Made by a program: the position numbers and the translations under genes. A DNA stretch of 64,000 nucleotides from Desulfobulbus sp964639845 (GTDB lineage: Bacteria; Desulfobacterota; Desulfobulbia; Desulfobulbales; Desulfobulbaceae): the NCBI GenBank assembly GCA_964639845.1, contig CAZXHS010000001.1, forward strand, positions 434,001-498,000, in the 5' to 3' direction. The notes beneath the pieces were generated by a model that saw only the letters and a list, made by a program, of their open reading frames with translations, searched no databases and had not been told where the DNA came from. This document shows positions 10,220 to 18,867 of this stretch, piece by piece; the first letter of the stretch is position 1, and each line of letters begins with the position of its first letter.

Positions 10220-10819
10220 TTACTGGCAAAGTTGTTGAAAAAAGGTGGTGAGACTCTGATGCCACCGCTCTCGCTGCTCCAGATAGCAGGGATGCGGTGC
10301 CTGGGGATAGATTTGTCGCTCGGCCCGGCAGAGTTCCGCCAAAAGAATATCACTGTTGGCAAGCGGCGACACCTGATCGTCCTCCCCCCAGATAATCAGT
10401 GTCGGCGCGGTAATCCTGGGCAGACCCGCCCGGTTTTCCTCGACACCGACCGGTCCGACCAGCACCAAGCCGGTGACACGTTCCGGCTGCGCGATGGCAA
10501 ACTCCAGGGCAATGCGCCCCCCCATGGACGGGCCGATCAACACCGCCTTGCGCAAGCCCAGCTGCCGGTACAGCCGCTTCAACACCTCACCCGGCGCCAC
10601 CTCGCTGGCCGCACTCTTACCAAATCCCGGCATGTCCAGCGCCAGCACCCGCAGGTCAGCCTCGGCCAGGGAATCCAGGGTTCCGAGTTCCCGCCAGGTC
10701 TCAGCCTGAAATTTCATACCATGCAGCAGGATGACCGGCAGCCCCTCGCTGGTTCCACAGCTCAACACATGGATCACACAACCATCAAGATCGACGAATG
10801 TATCCGTGATTGCCGACAT
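10220..10819 (-). CDS. Alpha/beta hydrolase
   Basis: A 199-residue alpha/beta hydrolase. The oxyanion-hole region is VILLHGMKF. The nucleophile elbow is GPSMGG, with the serine near residue 95. WGEDDQVSP carries a probable acid residue, and a histidine near the C-terminus (APHPCYLEQ) completes a triad. It is short for the fold and has almost no cap domain, so the substrate is probably small or an accessible ester. The start has a good AAGGAG. It lies 20 bases upstream of topB in the same direction. The substrate is unknown. Confidence 0.82.
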   Translation of the reverse strand: MSAITDTFVDLDGCVIHVLSCGTSEGLPVILLHGMKFQAETWRELGTLDSLAEADLRVLALDMPGFGKSAASEVAPGEVLKRLYRQLGLRKAVLIGPSMGGRIALEFAIAQPERVTGLVLVGPVGVEENRAGLPRITAPTLIIWGEDDQVSPLANSDILLAELCRAERQIYPQAPHPCYLEQRERWHQSLTTFFQQLCQ

Positions 10820-10996
10820 GGCTACTCTCCTTGCTCAACATCTGCGGAAGCGGGGGAAGAAAAGACTGCGTCAGAAGTACGCGACCGGGAACGCTTTGTC
10901 AACCAGCAGGAACCGGTTCGTGTCGACCCGCTGGCAATGCCGCCATTGGCATTGTGACTTCGGCCCGGCAGTGACACCTTGACAATCAAGCAAGAA

Positions 10997-11025
10997 AAGC
11001 CCTTTCGCAATCCGCGAAAGGGCTT
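10997..11025 (-). terminator. Rho-independent terminator of the lipoprotein gene
   Basis: AAGCCCTTTCGC (10997-11008) pairs perfectly with GCGAAAGGGCTT (11014-11025) over a five-base loop. It is followed on the minus strand by TTTTCTTG, 24 bases after the lipoprotein stop codon. The region 10820-10996 holds no other recognisable feature. Confidence 0.85.
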
Positions 11026-11048
11026 GAAAACTTTCCACCCGGGTGAGA

Positions 11049-12746
11049 TTACAGCGAACTCCCCCCCGTTTTCGGTGGCACATAGGCGCCACCACTACTG
11101 ACTGGCCGGGGCGTACTGGAGCCTTCCAGGCCGCGTAGGTCGGATTCGATGCGGGCTAGGTTGCGCTGCACCTTGTCGGCAATCCCGGATTGCGGATACT
11201 TGGTGAGGATGCTCTGCAAAAGATCGCGGGAGCTGATGAGCAACTTGCGTTTTTCCTCAGTATCGCGGCTGTTGCTGGCACGCACAAAGAGCTCCGCTGC
11301 CTTTTGCCGCACCTCCTGGGCTGCCTGTTTGGAGGCCTCAGTCACCATCGGTTGCACCTTGGTGGCATAGGCGGTGTGCTGCAAGCGGTTGAACCGCTCC
11401 AAAGCCTTGTCGTATTCCTTGGCCTGGAAGTGGGCCAAACCGCGATCATAATCCTCTTGGTAGGATTTATCGTCAACCACTTGCGGCGGCGGGGTGGTGG
11501 TGGCCGGCACGGCCATGGCAGTCCCCGCCCCCTGTTGCGCCGCAGTCCCCTGCCCGGCTGCGGCGGTGGCATCGCTGGCCGCCGGCTGAGTCTCCTGTGT
11601 TTGAACCTGCCGTTCTCCGACACTGCTTTCCACCCGCTGCACGCCCCGGTTCAACCAGGCATCCGCTTCACTGCGCGCATTGTTGCGCAGGGCATTGACA
11701 TTGGCCCCCAGGTGGGTATAGGGATTTTGTTGCAGATATCGATTACTCGCCTCGGTCACTGTATAACCGTCGCGTTTGGGCACATAGGCCAGATAATTTT
11801 TTAGCAATCCGCCAAAATCACGCAACTCGGCAGGCTGGGCCGCGCCTGGCTGAAGGGCAGCCAGTTGCAGACCGGCCCACTCTTCCTTATGCGCTCCCTG
11901 CTCGATAGAAACCTTGACCACCTCTTCGTAGTGACGGCGCGCCTCGTCATAGTTCTCTTGCGTGAAGGCAAGATCGGCCGCCAGCTGCACCACCGGCAGC
12001 AGCAGCGGTGATCCGGACTGCTGCCGTACTCCCGGCAACAACTCGTTAACCACTTTGGCAGCCTCGGCCTGCTGATGATTCTTCAACAGGGCCTGGGCGT
12101 ACTGGTAGCTGGTTTCGAAGGCCGGACGCTGTCCCGGCGTCTGCGCGGTTTGCACATACAGGTTGATGACCTGATCAAAGTCAGCATTGTCATAGGCCGC
12201 CTTAATCTGCGGGTCGGCCATCGTCGGTGCCACCGGACGCTGCGGTTGTTGTTGCAGCTCAGTGAGATAGTTGCCGCAACCGCTTTCCAGATACTCGATA
12301 TCCTGCTGATTGAGCAGCAACAGTGATTTGCCGGCTAGCAACTGCGCGGCATCCACCCGCGTCTCGCCTTGCAACTGCTGTTGCAGGGCATTGTACTCCA
12401 GCAGGACATGCTCCAAATTGGAGCGGCATTCATTGATACGGTTGAGCTTGTCCGGGGTCAGCCCCATGGTGCTGGATTTGCGTTCGATATCCTGCCATTG
12501 CTGCAACTTGTCGCTGTAGGCGGCAATACGGGTGTTGATCGCCGTCATCGCCGGTTGCAGCACATCACGGCGAGCCACCGCAGGATCGGCCTGCTGCGCG
12601 GTATCGCGTTGCATGGCCTCCTCCCGTTTCTGCCTGCCCGCGTAGGGGTCGATAACCGGGCCATCACCGGCACAACCAGTGAGAAAGAGAGCGCCTGCAT
12701 ACGAGGCTATCAGCAACGAACGAACAGAAAAAAATCGACGAACCAT
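11049..12746 (-). CDS. TPR-containing lipoprotein
   Basis: A 565-residue exported protein with a lipoprotein signal (ALFLTGC, Cys near residue 25), so it is probably lipid-anchored in the outer membrane. The middle has helical pairs suggestive of TPRs (around QKAEAAKVV-like and YDEARRHYEEV stretches). A low-complexity Ala/Thr/Gln linker follows, then a clear TPR unit (YDRGLAHFQAKEYDKALERF) and a final helical repeat with LLQSILTKYPQSG. It lies downstream of a large class A penicillin-binding protein in the same direction. A role as an envelope scaffold or activator of that enzyme is inference from context; no specific family name is assigned. Confidence 0.75.
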   Translation of the reverse strand: MVRRFFSVRSLLIASYAGALFLTGCAGDGPVIDPYAGRQKREEAMQRDTAQQADPAVARRDVLQPAMTAINTRIAAYSDKLQQWQDIERKSSTMGLTPDKLNRINECRSNLEHVLLEYNALQQQLQGETRVDAAQLLAGKSLLLLNQQDIEYLESGCGNYLTELQQQPQRPVAPTMADPQIKAAYDNADFDQVINLYVQTAQTPGQRPAFETSYQYAQALLKNHQQAEAAKVVNELLPGVRQQSGSPLLLPVVQLAADLAFTQENYDEARRHYEEVVKVSIEQGAHKEEWAGLQLAALQPGAAQPAELRDFGGLLKNYLAYVPKRDGYTVTEASNRYLQQNPYTHLGANVNALRNNARSEADAWLNRGVQRVESSVGERQVQTQETQPAASDATAAAGQGTAAQQGAGTAMAVPATTTPPPQVVDDKSYQEDYDRGLAHFQAKEYDKALERFNRLQHTAYATKVQPMVTEASKQAAQEVRQKAAELFVRASNSRDTEEKRKLLISSRDLLQSILTKYPQSGIADKVQRNLARIESDLRGLEGSSTPRPVSSGGAYVPPKTGGSSL

Positions 12747-12969
12747 GTTTTTTAAAGATAGTTGTGGGTTCAGGTCAGTGTGGCCGGCGGCCGTAGCCGC
12801 GCCTACCAGGCGCTGGGCTATGCCAGCATCTCCCTATGATGCTGGAAAAAACGCTTAAAAAAATGCAACACCATAGCAGATTCCGCAAGGGGCAACAACG
12901 CTTTCTTGCCGATTTTGGGCGAAACAGCAGCCAAGTGCCACCACGGCACCACAGCTCAGCGGCATACCC

Positions 12970-15900
12970 TCACTGTTCGGTCTGCTGGTTTTTCCAGTAG
13001 GGCAAAAAGAGCCGTTGCGGCTCAAAACGGCCATTGGCATTTACCGCACCAAAACTCAGGCTGGCGGGCCGGTTGGGCGGCAGAGCCTGGCGTAACACTC
13101 CGGCTCCGGAGACCACCGCTCCCCCCTGGGACGGCTCCACCGGCACGAAGACCTGGCCTACATCGGGATACTGCAAACTCAAGCCATCAAAGGAAAGATC
13201 GGCAGCATCGATGCGATCAGCCACCTGATCCACATCGAGAATACCCTGGGCGATCTCACTCCATGCCGGTAGCGCCCCCAGCGCACCACTGACCCGGAAT
13301 CCACCCTTGACCATTGGCATATTGGCGTCAAAGCCGGTGTAAACACCCACAGTGTAGCCACCTTCGAGGCTGAGGCCGGTCTGATTCGTGGCGACGACGG
13401 GCACATAGCCGAGGAAAGCAGCGTTACGATAATCGTTGGCCGTACCAGTCTTGCCCATCAGGGGATAGGCCTGGCGCAGGCTGGCCAGCATTTTTTGCCG
13501 CTGGGGATCGTCGCTGTGCAATCGCACATGCTCGCCGGCGTAATGTCCGGTGCCGTACGGGATGACATTTTGCAGAATATTGCAGATAGCCGCCGAGATT
13601 TTGGCATCGATAACGCGAGTCTTGACGACTTCCCGCTCATACACCGTACGGCCCTCGGGGGTTTCGATGCGTTCGATGATCGAGGCTGCATCGGCGTCAA
13701 CATGGCCATCCAGCTGGGCTGCGGCAAGCGTGGGGCCATCAGCGGCATCATGGCGGCTGCCTGTGACCATGGTTTCATACAGGCGAGTCATCTCCGAAAG
13801 CGACACCACGTTAGCCCCAAGCGGCATCGATAACACCGGTTCAAAGTTGCTGTCAATGCCACAGGCCTTGGCTAAGTGAACCATGTACTGCAAGCCAAGC
13901 ATGATGCGAAAGTCCGGTACTTCAGCCAGTACGTCCAGGGTGTAGAGTTTATCGGTATCGATCTTACCACTCTCCTGCTGCAATTGTACCAGGGCCTGCT
14001 CCAGTGTTGAGGCGGAAATCTGCCCTTCCAAAAGTACCTGCTCACGCCAGAAGGCATTGTAACGGGAGGCGTCAAGAGCAGTGAGGACATCAGCGATCTC
14101 CTGGCTGTTTAGAGGCGTCCAGTCCTCGGGCAAGTCACTGCGCAGGGTAAAAACAAAGCGCCCCGAACCGTCGCGCACCAGGCGGGCCCCGGCTGCCTGT
14201 GGCGTGGCGGTGGGCTCGTCGAAGGCGCTGTCCGCATCCAGTTCCGCTGGTTGCTGTAAAGGTGCCTGCCGGAATTCGGCGAGGCGCGGCAACAATCCGC
14301 GCAACTGTTGAAAGTCGTAATAGTTCATCTGTTCCAAATGAGAGAACTCTTCCTCGCGGCCGTCAAAAACCAAATCCGGCTTCAGTGCCTGAATGGCCAC
14401 CTCAAAGGTAGCCTTGTCCAAGGAATCGCGGGTCACAACTATTGCGTACTGATCGCGCATGCGCTGTTTGTAGTGTTGGTAACTCTCCTGCTCGCCATCA
14501 CTGCTGCGCGGCGCCATGCCCACCCGCGACGCCAGCTCCTTAACCTGCGCCTTGGAAAGGTGGTCGGTGAGATGGTAAAGCAGCCAGACTGAGGCGATAT
14601 TTTCCGAGGTGACACCGGCCCAGCTCAGACTGACGCGGCCATGGGGGCTGTGATGGTCGCCTTGCGGCGTATAAGGACGCCGCTGGAACATGAAGGTCTG
14701 GCCGCTGTTGCTGAGCATATCCACCGGACTCCAGCCCAGCTGTAGAGCCGCTGCATAAATGAAGATTTTAAAAGTCGAACCCATCAACCGTTTGGCAGTG
14801 GTGGCACGATTGTAATTGACATTCGACATGCCGCCGCCCATAGCCCGCACTGCACCGTTCTGCAGCACATAGGCAGCACCCTCAACCTGCGGATATTTCT
14901 CCAAATCTAGGGAAATACCGCCCTCGGCATCGATGGCGCGGACCGACACATATATCCGGTCTCCGACTTGCAATTGTTTGGCCAGGGCCTGTCGGTCGGC
15001 CGCCGTTGCCTTACCGCCACTGCGGGTGTATTTGGCATAGGCATCGGCCAGGCGCCCAAAGCCCTCACCGGCAAGCACCCCTTGCAATCGTCCCTCCTGC
15101 AGCGAAATCTGCACCACTGCCCCCTGATCACGTCCGCCACCCAGACTCGTCACCGTACCAAAAAGAAAATTGCCGGGTAGAACATCTTCGTCGCCCCAGT
15201 AGTCGAGCACTTGATATTCCTTTTGGATCTCGTCGCGTTTATAGCCGCGTAGGCGGACGTCGAGTTGGGACAACTGCCGTCTGAGGGACTGCAGCGTACG
15301 ATCCTGGAGGTTCTTGTCCAGCGAGGTGATGATGCGTGCCCCCGAGGTGGAGATGTTGGAAATACCATTTTCTTCGAGTACATCGACGATAAAAGGCGTT
15401 TCCAGCCCCTCCTTGACCAGATCCATGACCGTGTTTTGCGCATAAGAGGTGCGGCCCTGCTTGAAGACCAGTGCTGTTGTCTTCAACTGCGCATACTGCG
15501 CCTCGTCGATCATATTGGCCTTGCGCATCTTGCCCAGCACATAATGCACACGCTCCTCACAGCGCAAACGGACTTCATCGGCGTTGTCCAAGTTCTTTTT
15601 CAAAAACGGATTGTAATAATTGGGCCGTTTAACACTGCCGGCGATGAAGGCGCATTCCAGCGGACTCAACTCCTTGGGTTCTTTGTCAAAAAAATAGCGA
15701 GCTGCTACACCAAGTCCATGGCCGTTGCCACTGACAAAAAACTGATTGCTGTAAAATTCGAGGATCTTCTCCTTGCTGTACCGGTGCTCCAGGCGAAGCG
15801 CAAATAGCAACTCCTTGATTTTTGCTTCAAAGCTACGGGATTCCCGCTTAAAAAGGTTCTTGGCCGTCTGCTGGGTGATGGTGCTCCCACCCTGCACGAC

Positions 15901-16257
15901 GCGACCGGCCTGGATGTTGACCAACATGGCCCTGATGATGCCGGGAACATCCACGCCAAAGTGATCGAAATAGCCATCATCCTCTGCAGCCACCAGAGCA
16001 TTGACGAAATTGTTCGGTAATTCCTCGTACTTGAGATATTGGCGATGGATCCCCTCAAAGAGCACCCCGATCTTGGCCTGCCCGTCGCGATAGAACACCG
16101 GACTCTCGCGGCCAAGGATTTCGTTGATATGTGCCTCCTCAATCTCCGGGCTAGGGGCCATGGCCACCAGATAATAGAGGGTTCCGCCGCCCAGCAGTGC
16201 AGCCAGGGATGAGCAAACAACAAGCAGCAACAAGCAATATTTAAAAAATTTCAACAT
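12970..16257 (-). CDS. Class A penicillin-binding protein (transglycosylase/transpeptidase), very large
   Basis: A 1095-residue bifunctional peptidoglycan synthase anchored by one N-terminal membrane helix. The GT51 transglycosylase domain shows AAEDDGYFDHFG (catalytic Glu92) and GGSTITQQTAKNLF. The transpeptidase has STFK (Ser494), SEN (Ser551) and KTG (Lys936). About 385 residues separate SEN from KTG, far more than in ordinary class A enzymes, so an extra domain is inserted there. I chose MLKFFKYCLL (16257) as the start because the 76 upstream codons are low in plausibility. The ribosome site is weak. The TPR lipoprotein follows in the same direction, with 223 bases between that hold no gene. 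Confidence 0.9.
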   Translation of the reverse strand: MLKFFKYCLLLLVVCSSLAALLGGGTLYYLVAMAPSPEIEEAHINEILGRESPVFYRDGQAKIGVLFEGIHRQYLKYEELPNNFVNALVAAEDDGYFDHFGVDVPGIIRAMLVNIQAGRVVQGGSTITQQTAKNLFKRESRSFEAKIKELLFALRLEHRYSKEKILEFYSNQFFVSGNGHGLGVAARYFFDKEPKELSPLECAFIAGSVKRPNYYNPFLKKNLDNADEVRLRCEERVHYVLGKMRKANMIDEAQYAQLKTTALVFKQGRTSYAQNTVMDLVKEGLETPFIVDVLEENGISNISTSGARIITSLDKNLQDRTLQSLRRQLSQLDVRLRGYKRDEIQKEYQVLDYWGDEDVLPGNFLFGTVTSLGGGRDQGAVVQISLQEGRLQGVLAGEGFGRLADAYAKYTRSGGKATAADRQALAKQLQVGDRIYVSVRAIDAEGGISLDLEKYPQVEGAAYVLQNGAVRAMGGGMSNVNYNRATTAKRLMGSTFKIFIYAAALQLGWSPVDMLSNSGQTFMFQRRPYTPQGDHHSPHGRVSLSWAGVTSENIASVWLLYHLTDHLSKAQVKELASRVGMAPRSSDGEQESYQHYKQRMRDQYAIVVTRDSLDKATFEVAIQALKPDLVFDGREEEFSHLEQMNYYDFQQLRGLLPRLAEFRQAPLQQPAELDADSAFDEPTATPQAAGARLVRDGSGRFVFTLRSDLPEDWTPLNSQEIADVLTALDASRYNAFWREQVLLEGQISASTLEQALVQLQQESGKIDTDKLYTLDVLAEVPDFRIMLGLQYMVHLAKACGIDSNFEPVLSMPLGANVVSLSEMTRLYETMVTGSRHDAADGPTLAAAQLDGHVDADAASIIERIETPEGRTVYEREVVKTRVIDAKISAAICNILQNVIPYGTGHYAGEHVRLHSDDPQRQKMLASLRQAYPLMGKTGTANDYRNAAFLGYVPVVATNQTGLSLEGGYTVGVYTGFDANMPMVKGGFRVSGALGALPAWSEIAQGILDVDQVADRIDAADLSFDGLSLQYPDVGQVFVPVEPSQGGAVVSGAGVLRQALPPNRPASLSFGAVNANGRFEPQRLFLPYWKNQQTEQ

Positions 16258-16834
16258 GACAGTGATTCGGATCAGAGACAGCCACCGTAAAGCAGCAGAG
16301 CAGCGATGGAAGTGAGCAGCAGAACGTCGGTGGCAGAAACAGGTTGTACAGAGCGGGCAAAGATACCAGACTCGGTTTGGCTCAGAAAGAAAAACCGTGT
16401 CCAGAAAAATATTGCAGCAAATTATTTTTATTAAACACTGCCCATCGTCTGTCTGCCAAAGCCCGTGTTTTGGCGGTGGCACCATCAGTCCTTCTCATGC
16501 AAGCACAGCAGTGAGCACCGCTCACAAACCAAACAAATATTACAAAATTTTAAAAAGATAGAATCACCAGCTTATCCACATTGCCAACAATGCAACTGCC
16601 CGATGGCAGGGCGTGGTGAGGCTGGCGATTGAACCTCTGCGCTTACCGTTTTATAAGTTATCCCTGTGACCTTCACTGGGAAAGCATGCAATCAAAGACT
16701 TTTTCTTGTTTTCCCCTGCAAATTAATGTTAAAAGAAATCACTTAGCTTGAATTGCATGTCCGTTGCATTTTGATCGCAGAAAGAACAATATTCCATCAA
16801 TGCAATATTCATTGCATAGCCTTTTTTTTCTTCT
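16258..16834. other. Divergent intergenic region between the PBP and mltD genes
   Basis: 577 bases, AT-rich in the middle. It should carry the divergent promoters for the penicillin-binding protein (left) and the lytic transglycosylase (right). A perfect DnaA-box sequence, TTATCCACA, is at 16572-16580, and a set of ATGCAAT/ATTGCAT boxes occupies the right half. No convincing ORF or RNA gene is present. Confidence 0.7.
16686..16817. repeat. Cluster of ATGCAAT/ATTGCAT boxes upstream of mltD
   Basis: Four exact heptamers lie at 16686-16692, 16753-16759, 16800-16806 and 16811-16817. The last two form an inverted repeat around a four-base centre (ATTC), 18 bases before the mltD start codon. Near matches occur at 16590-16596 and 16765-16770. 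Position and symmetry suggest binding sites for a dimeric regulator; which one is unknown. Confidence 0.5.
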
Positions 16835-18703
16835 ATGAAAATATTGCCGGTTCTGCTGACCCACTGTTGTATCGCCCTGCTTTGCCTATCCCTGTGTTCT
16901 TGTTCCTCCCACAATAAAAAATTTGCCCACCGTTCGGGTACATCGGCCTATGCCGATGGTGAGGAGGTTTCCGCTTCGGAACCCGAGGAAAGTGCTGGCG
17001 AAGAACTCGAAGCCCTCAAAGGCTTGAGTGCCAAACAAAAGATGACTTTGGAGCAGGCGGGAATCGATGCCTCCAAGTATGATTTCCCCATCGTGCTCAA
17101 CGATCAGGTGCAATACTACCTTGACCTGTTCCAGGGGAAGCAGCGCAATTATTACAGCGCCTGGTTGGCCCGCTCCACCGCCTATCGCCCCCACATCGAA
17201 GCCGAGCTGAAAAAGGCCGGGCTGCCCAAGGATCTTGTCTTCCTGGCGATGATCGAGTCGGGGTACAATCCTTCGGCCTATTCGCCGGCCAATGCCTGCG
17301 GTCTGTGGCAGTTCATCGAAGGCACCGGACGCACCTACGGTCTCAAGACCGATGCCTGGGTCGATGAACGTCGCGATCCGGAAAAAGCGACCCAGGCAGC
17401 CATTGCCTACCTCTCCAAACTGCACCGTCAGTTCGATGACTGGTACCTGGCTGTGGCCGCCTATAACACCGGCGAGCGACGCATCGATGATATCTCCACC
17501 GCCATCGGCACCAAGGATTTCTGGGAAATCTCTGCCACGGACAGCCTGTACACGGAGACCAAGCGGTATGTGCCCAAATTGATCGCCGCCATCATCATAG
17601 GCCGTGATCCGAAAAAATACGGTTTCACCGACATCGATTACCAATCACCGCGCCAGCATGAGGAGATTTCCGTCCCCGGTAATATCTCGCTGGAAGCAGT
17701 GGCGGATACCGGCAACATCCCCATCAAGGAACTGCGCCTGCTCAACAATGAACTGCGCAAAAACCAAACTCCGCCCAACGGCCGCTACACCCTCAAAGTG
17801 CCTGTGGGCAGTAAGGAGCTGATCGCTGCGAATATTGACAACCTCAAACCCGTCAGCCGCACGGTCTATGCCACCCATACTGTCAAGAAAGGGGACAGCC
17901 TCACCTCCATTTGCAAACAGTACAACATCAGCAAGACCACGCTTTTAAAGGCGAACAACCTGCGTAGCGCCAGCCTGAAAAACGGTCAGCGGTTGCAGAT
18001 TCCCACCACCTCCACCCAGTATATCCTGGCTCAACAGGATAAGATGCCCGCCGCCGAAACCGCACAGAAACAAAAATCTGTGCAGCAACCGCTACGGCAT
18101 CAGGTACAGGCCAAGGATACGCTTGCCTCAGTGGCGCGGCAGTACAAGGTTTCGGCCAAGGATCTCATGCGCTGGAACAATCTCTCGCCCAACAGCACCT
18201 TGAAACCAGGACAAAAACTGGCGCTCGCCTCTGTCCCGGCATCGCAAACGGTGGCTGCGGTGCAACCCGCGACCTCTCCGCAACCGGCTTCCACACCGGT
18301 GAGCGTGGCAGCGACCTCCACCAAGACCGCCAAAACCACCGGCAAAAACGTAGCAGCAGCCACGCCGTCTCCGGCCCTCGCTTCTGTACCGGCACCTGCG
18401 CCCACTTTGGCTGCCGCCAAAAAGCAGCCCGCTGCTCCGGCGACAGCGGCAACGCCTGTGCCGGCACCGGCGAAACCTGCCCTGACTGCGGCCCCAGCGG
18501 TAAAGCAGCCGGCCAAGCCCAAAGAAGTGGCAAAAGCCCCGCCGCAGCCGCCTCAACCCACTTGGTATGTGGTGAAAAACGGCGACACCCTCGTCACCAT
18601 CGCCCAGAAGTTCAACACCTCGCCCCAAGATTTGCGCAAACTCAACAAACTCAGCTCCAACGCCTTGCAAACCGGCAACAAATTGCTGGTCAAGAAGGGC
18701 TGA
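16835..18703 (+). CDS. mltD: Membrane-bound lytic murein transglycosylase D with LysM domains
   Basis: A 622-residue lipoprotein-type lytic transglycosylase that cuts peptidoglycan glycan strands. The signal ends in LSLCSC, giving a lipidated cysteine near residue 22-24. The SLT domain has FLAMIESGYNPSA (catalytic Glu), SPANACGLWQFI and AAYNTGERR. Three LysM units follow (HTVKKGDSLTSI, HQVQAKDTLASV and YVVKNGDTLVTI), and a Pro/Ala-rich linker separates the last two. There is no clear ribosome site before the ATG; the upstream bases are a pyrimidine run. It is divergent from the penicillin-binding protein. Confidence 0.92.
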   Translation: MKILPVLLTHCCIALLCLSLCSCSSHNKKFAHRSGTSAYADGEEVSASEPEESAGEELEALKGLSAKQKMTLEQAGIDASKYDFPIVLNDQVQYYLDLFQGKQRNYYSAWLARSTAYRPHIEAELKKAGLPKDLVFLAMIESGYNPSAYSPANACGLWQFIEGTGRTYGLKTDAWVDERRDPEKATQAAIAYLSKLHRQFDDWYLAVAAYNTGERRIDDISTAIGTKDFWEISATDSLYTETKRYVPKLIAAIIIGRDPKKYGFTDIDYQSPRQHEEISVPGNISLEAVADTGNIPIKELRLLNNELRKNQTPPNGRYTLKVPVGSKELIAANIDNLKPVSRTVYATHTVKKGDSLTSICKQYNISKTTLLKANNLRSASLKNGQRLQIPTTSTQYILAQQDKMPAAETAQKQKSVQQPLRHQVQAKDTLASVARQYKVSAKDLMRWNNLSPNSTLKPGQKLALASVPASQTVAAVQPATSPQPASTPVSVAATSTKTAKTTGKNVAAATPSPALASVPAPAPTLAAAKKQPAAPATAATPVPAPAKPALTAAPAVKQPAKPKEVAKAPPQPPQPTWYVVKNGDTLVTIAQKFNTSPQDLRKLNKLSSNALQTGNKLLVKKG

Positions 18704-18716
18704 TCGGTTCCAGTTG

Positions 18717-18758
18717 CAGGCCCGGCGCTGTACCACCATGCACCGGGCCTGAGTTTTT
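18717..18758 (+). terminator. Rho-independent terminator after mltD
   Basis: CAGGCCCGG (18717-18725) pairs with CCGGGCCTG (18743-18751), followed by AGTTTTTGC, 14 bases past the mltD stop. The 17-base loop can pair further. The remaining bases up to 18867 are T-rich without a gene. Confidence 0.8.
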
Positions 18759-18867
18759 GCAGTGTTTTTCGCCGCCCCCTCTTTTGTCGTCTTCCCTGCT
18801 TGTTTTTCGCGTGACGTTTTTTACTGTGTGTTGAAGTTTTTTTGCTTCTTCCTCGGGAGCAACAGCC

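Noticed and set aside
12800..12860. CCAGCAT/ATGCTGG stem as a terminator of the penicillin-binding protein gene
   Set aside because: The A/T run is on the wrong side for the minus strand, so it would not act as a Rho-independent terminator for that gene.
16572..16580. Perfect DnaA box TTATCCACA in an AT-rich region, suggesting an origin
   Set aside because: Only one good box, no dnaA, dnaN, gidA or parAB genes nearby; a single box occurs by chance.
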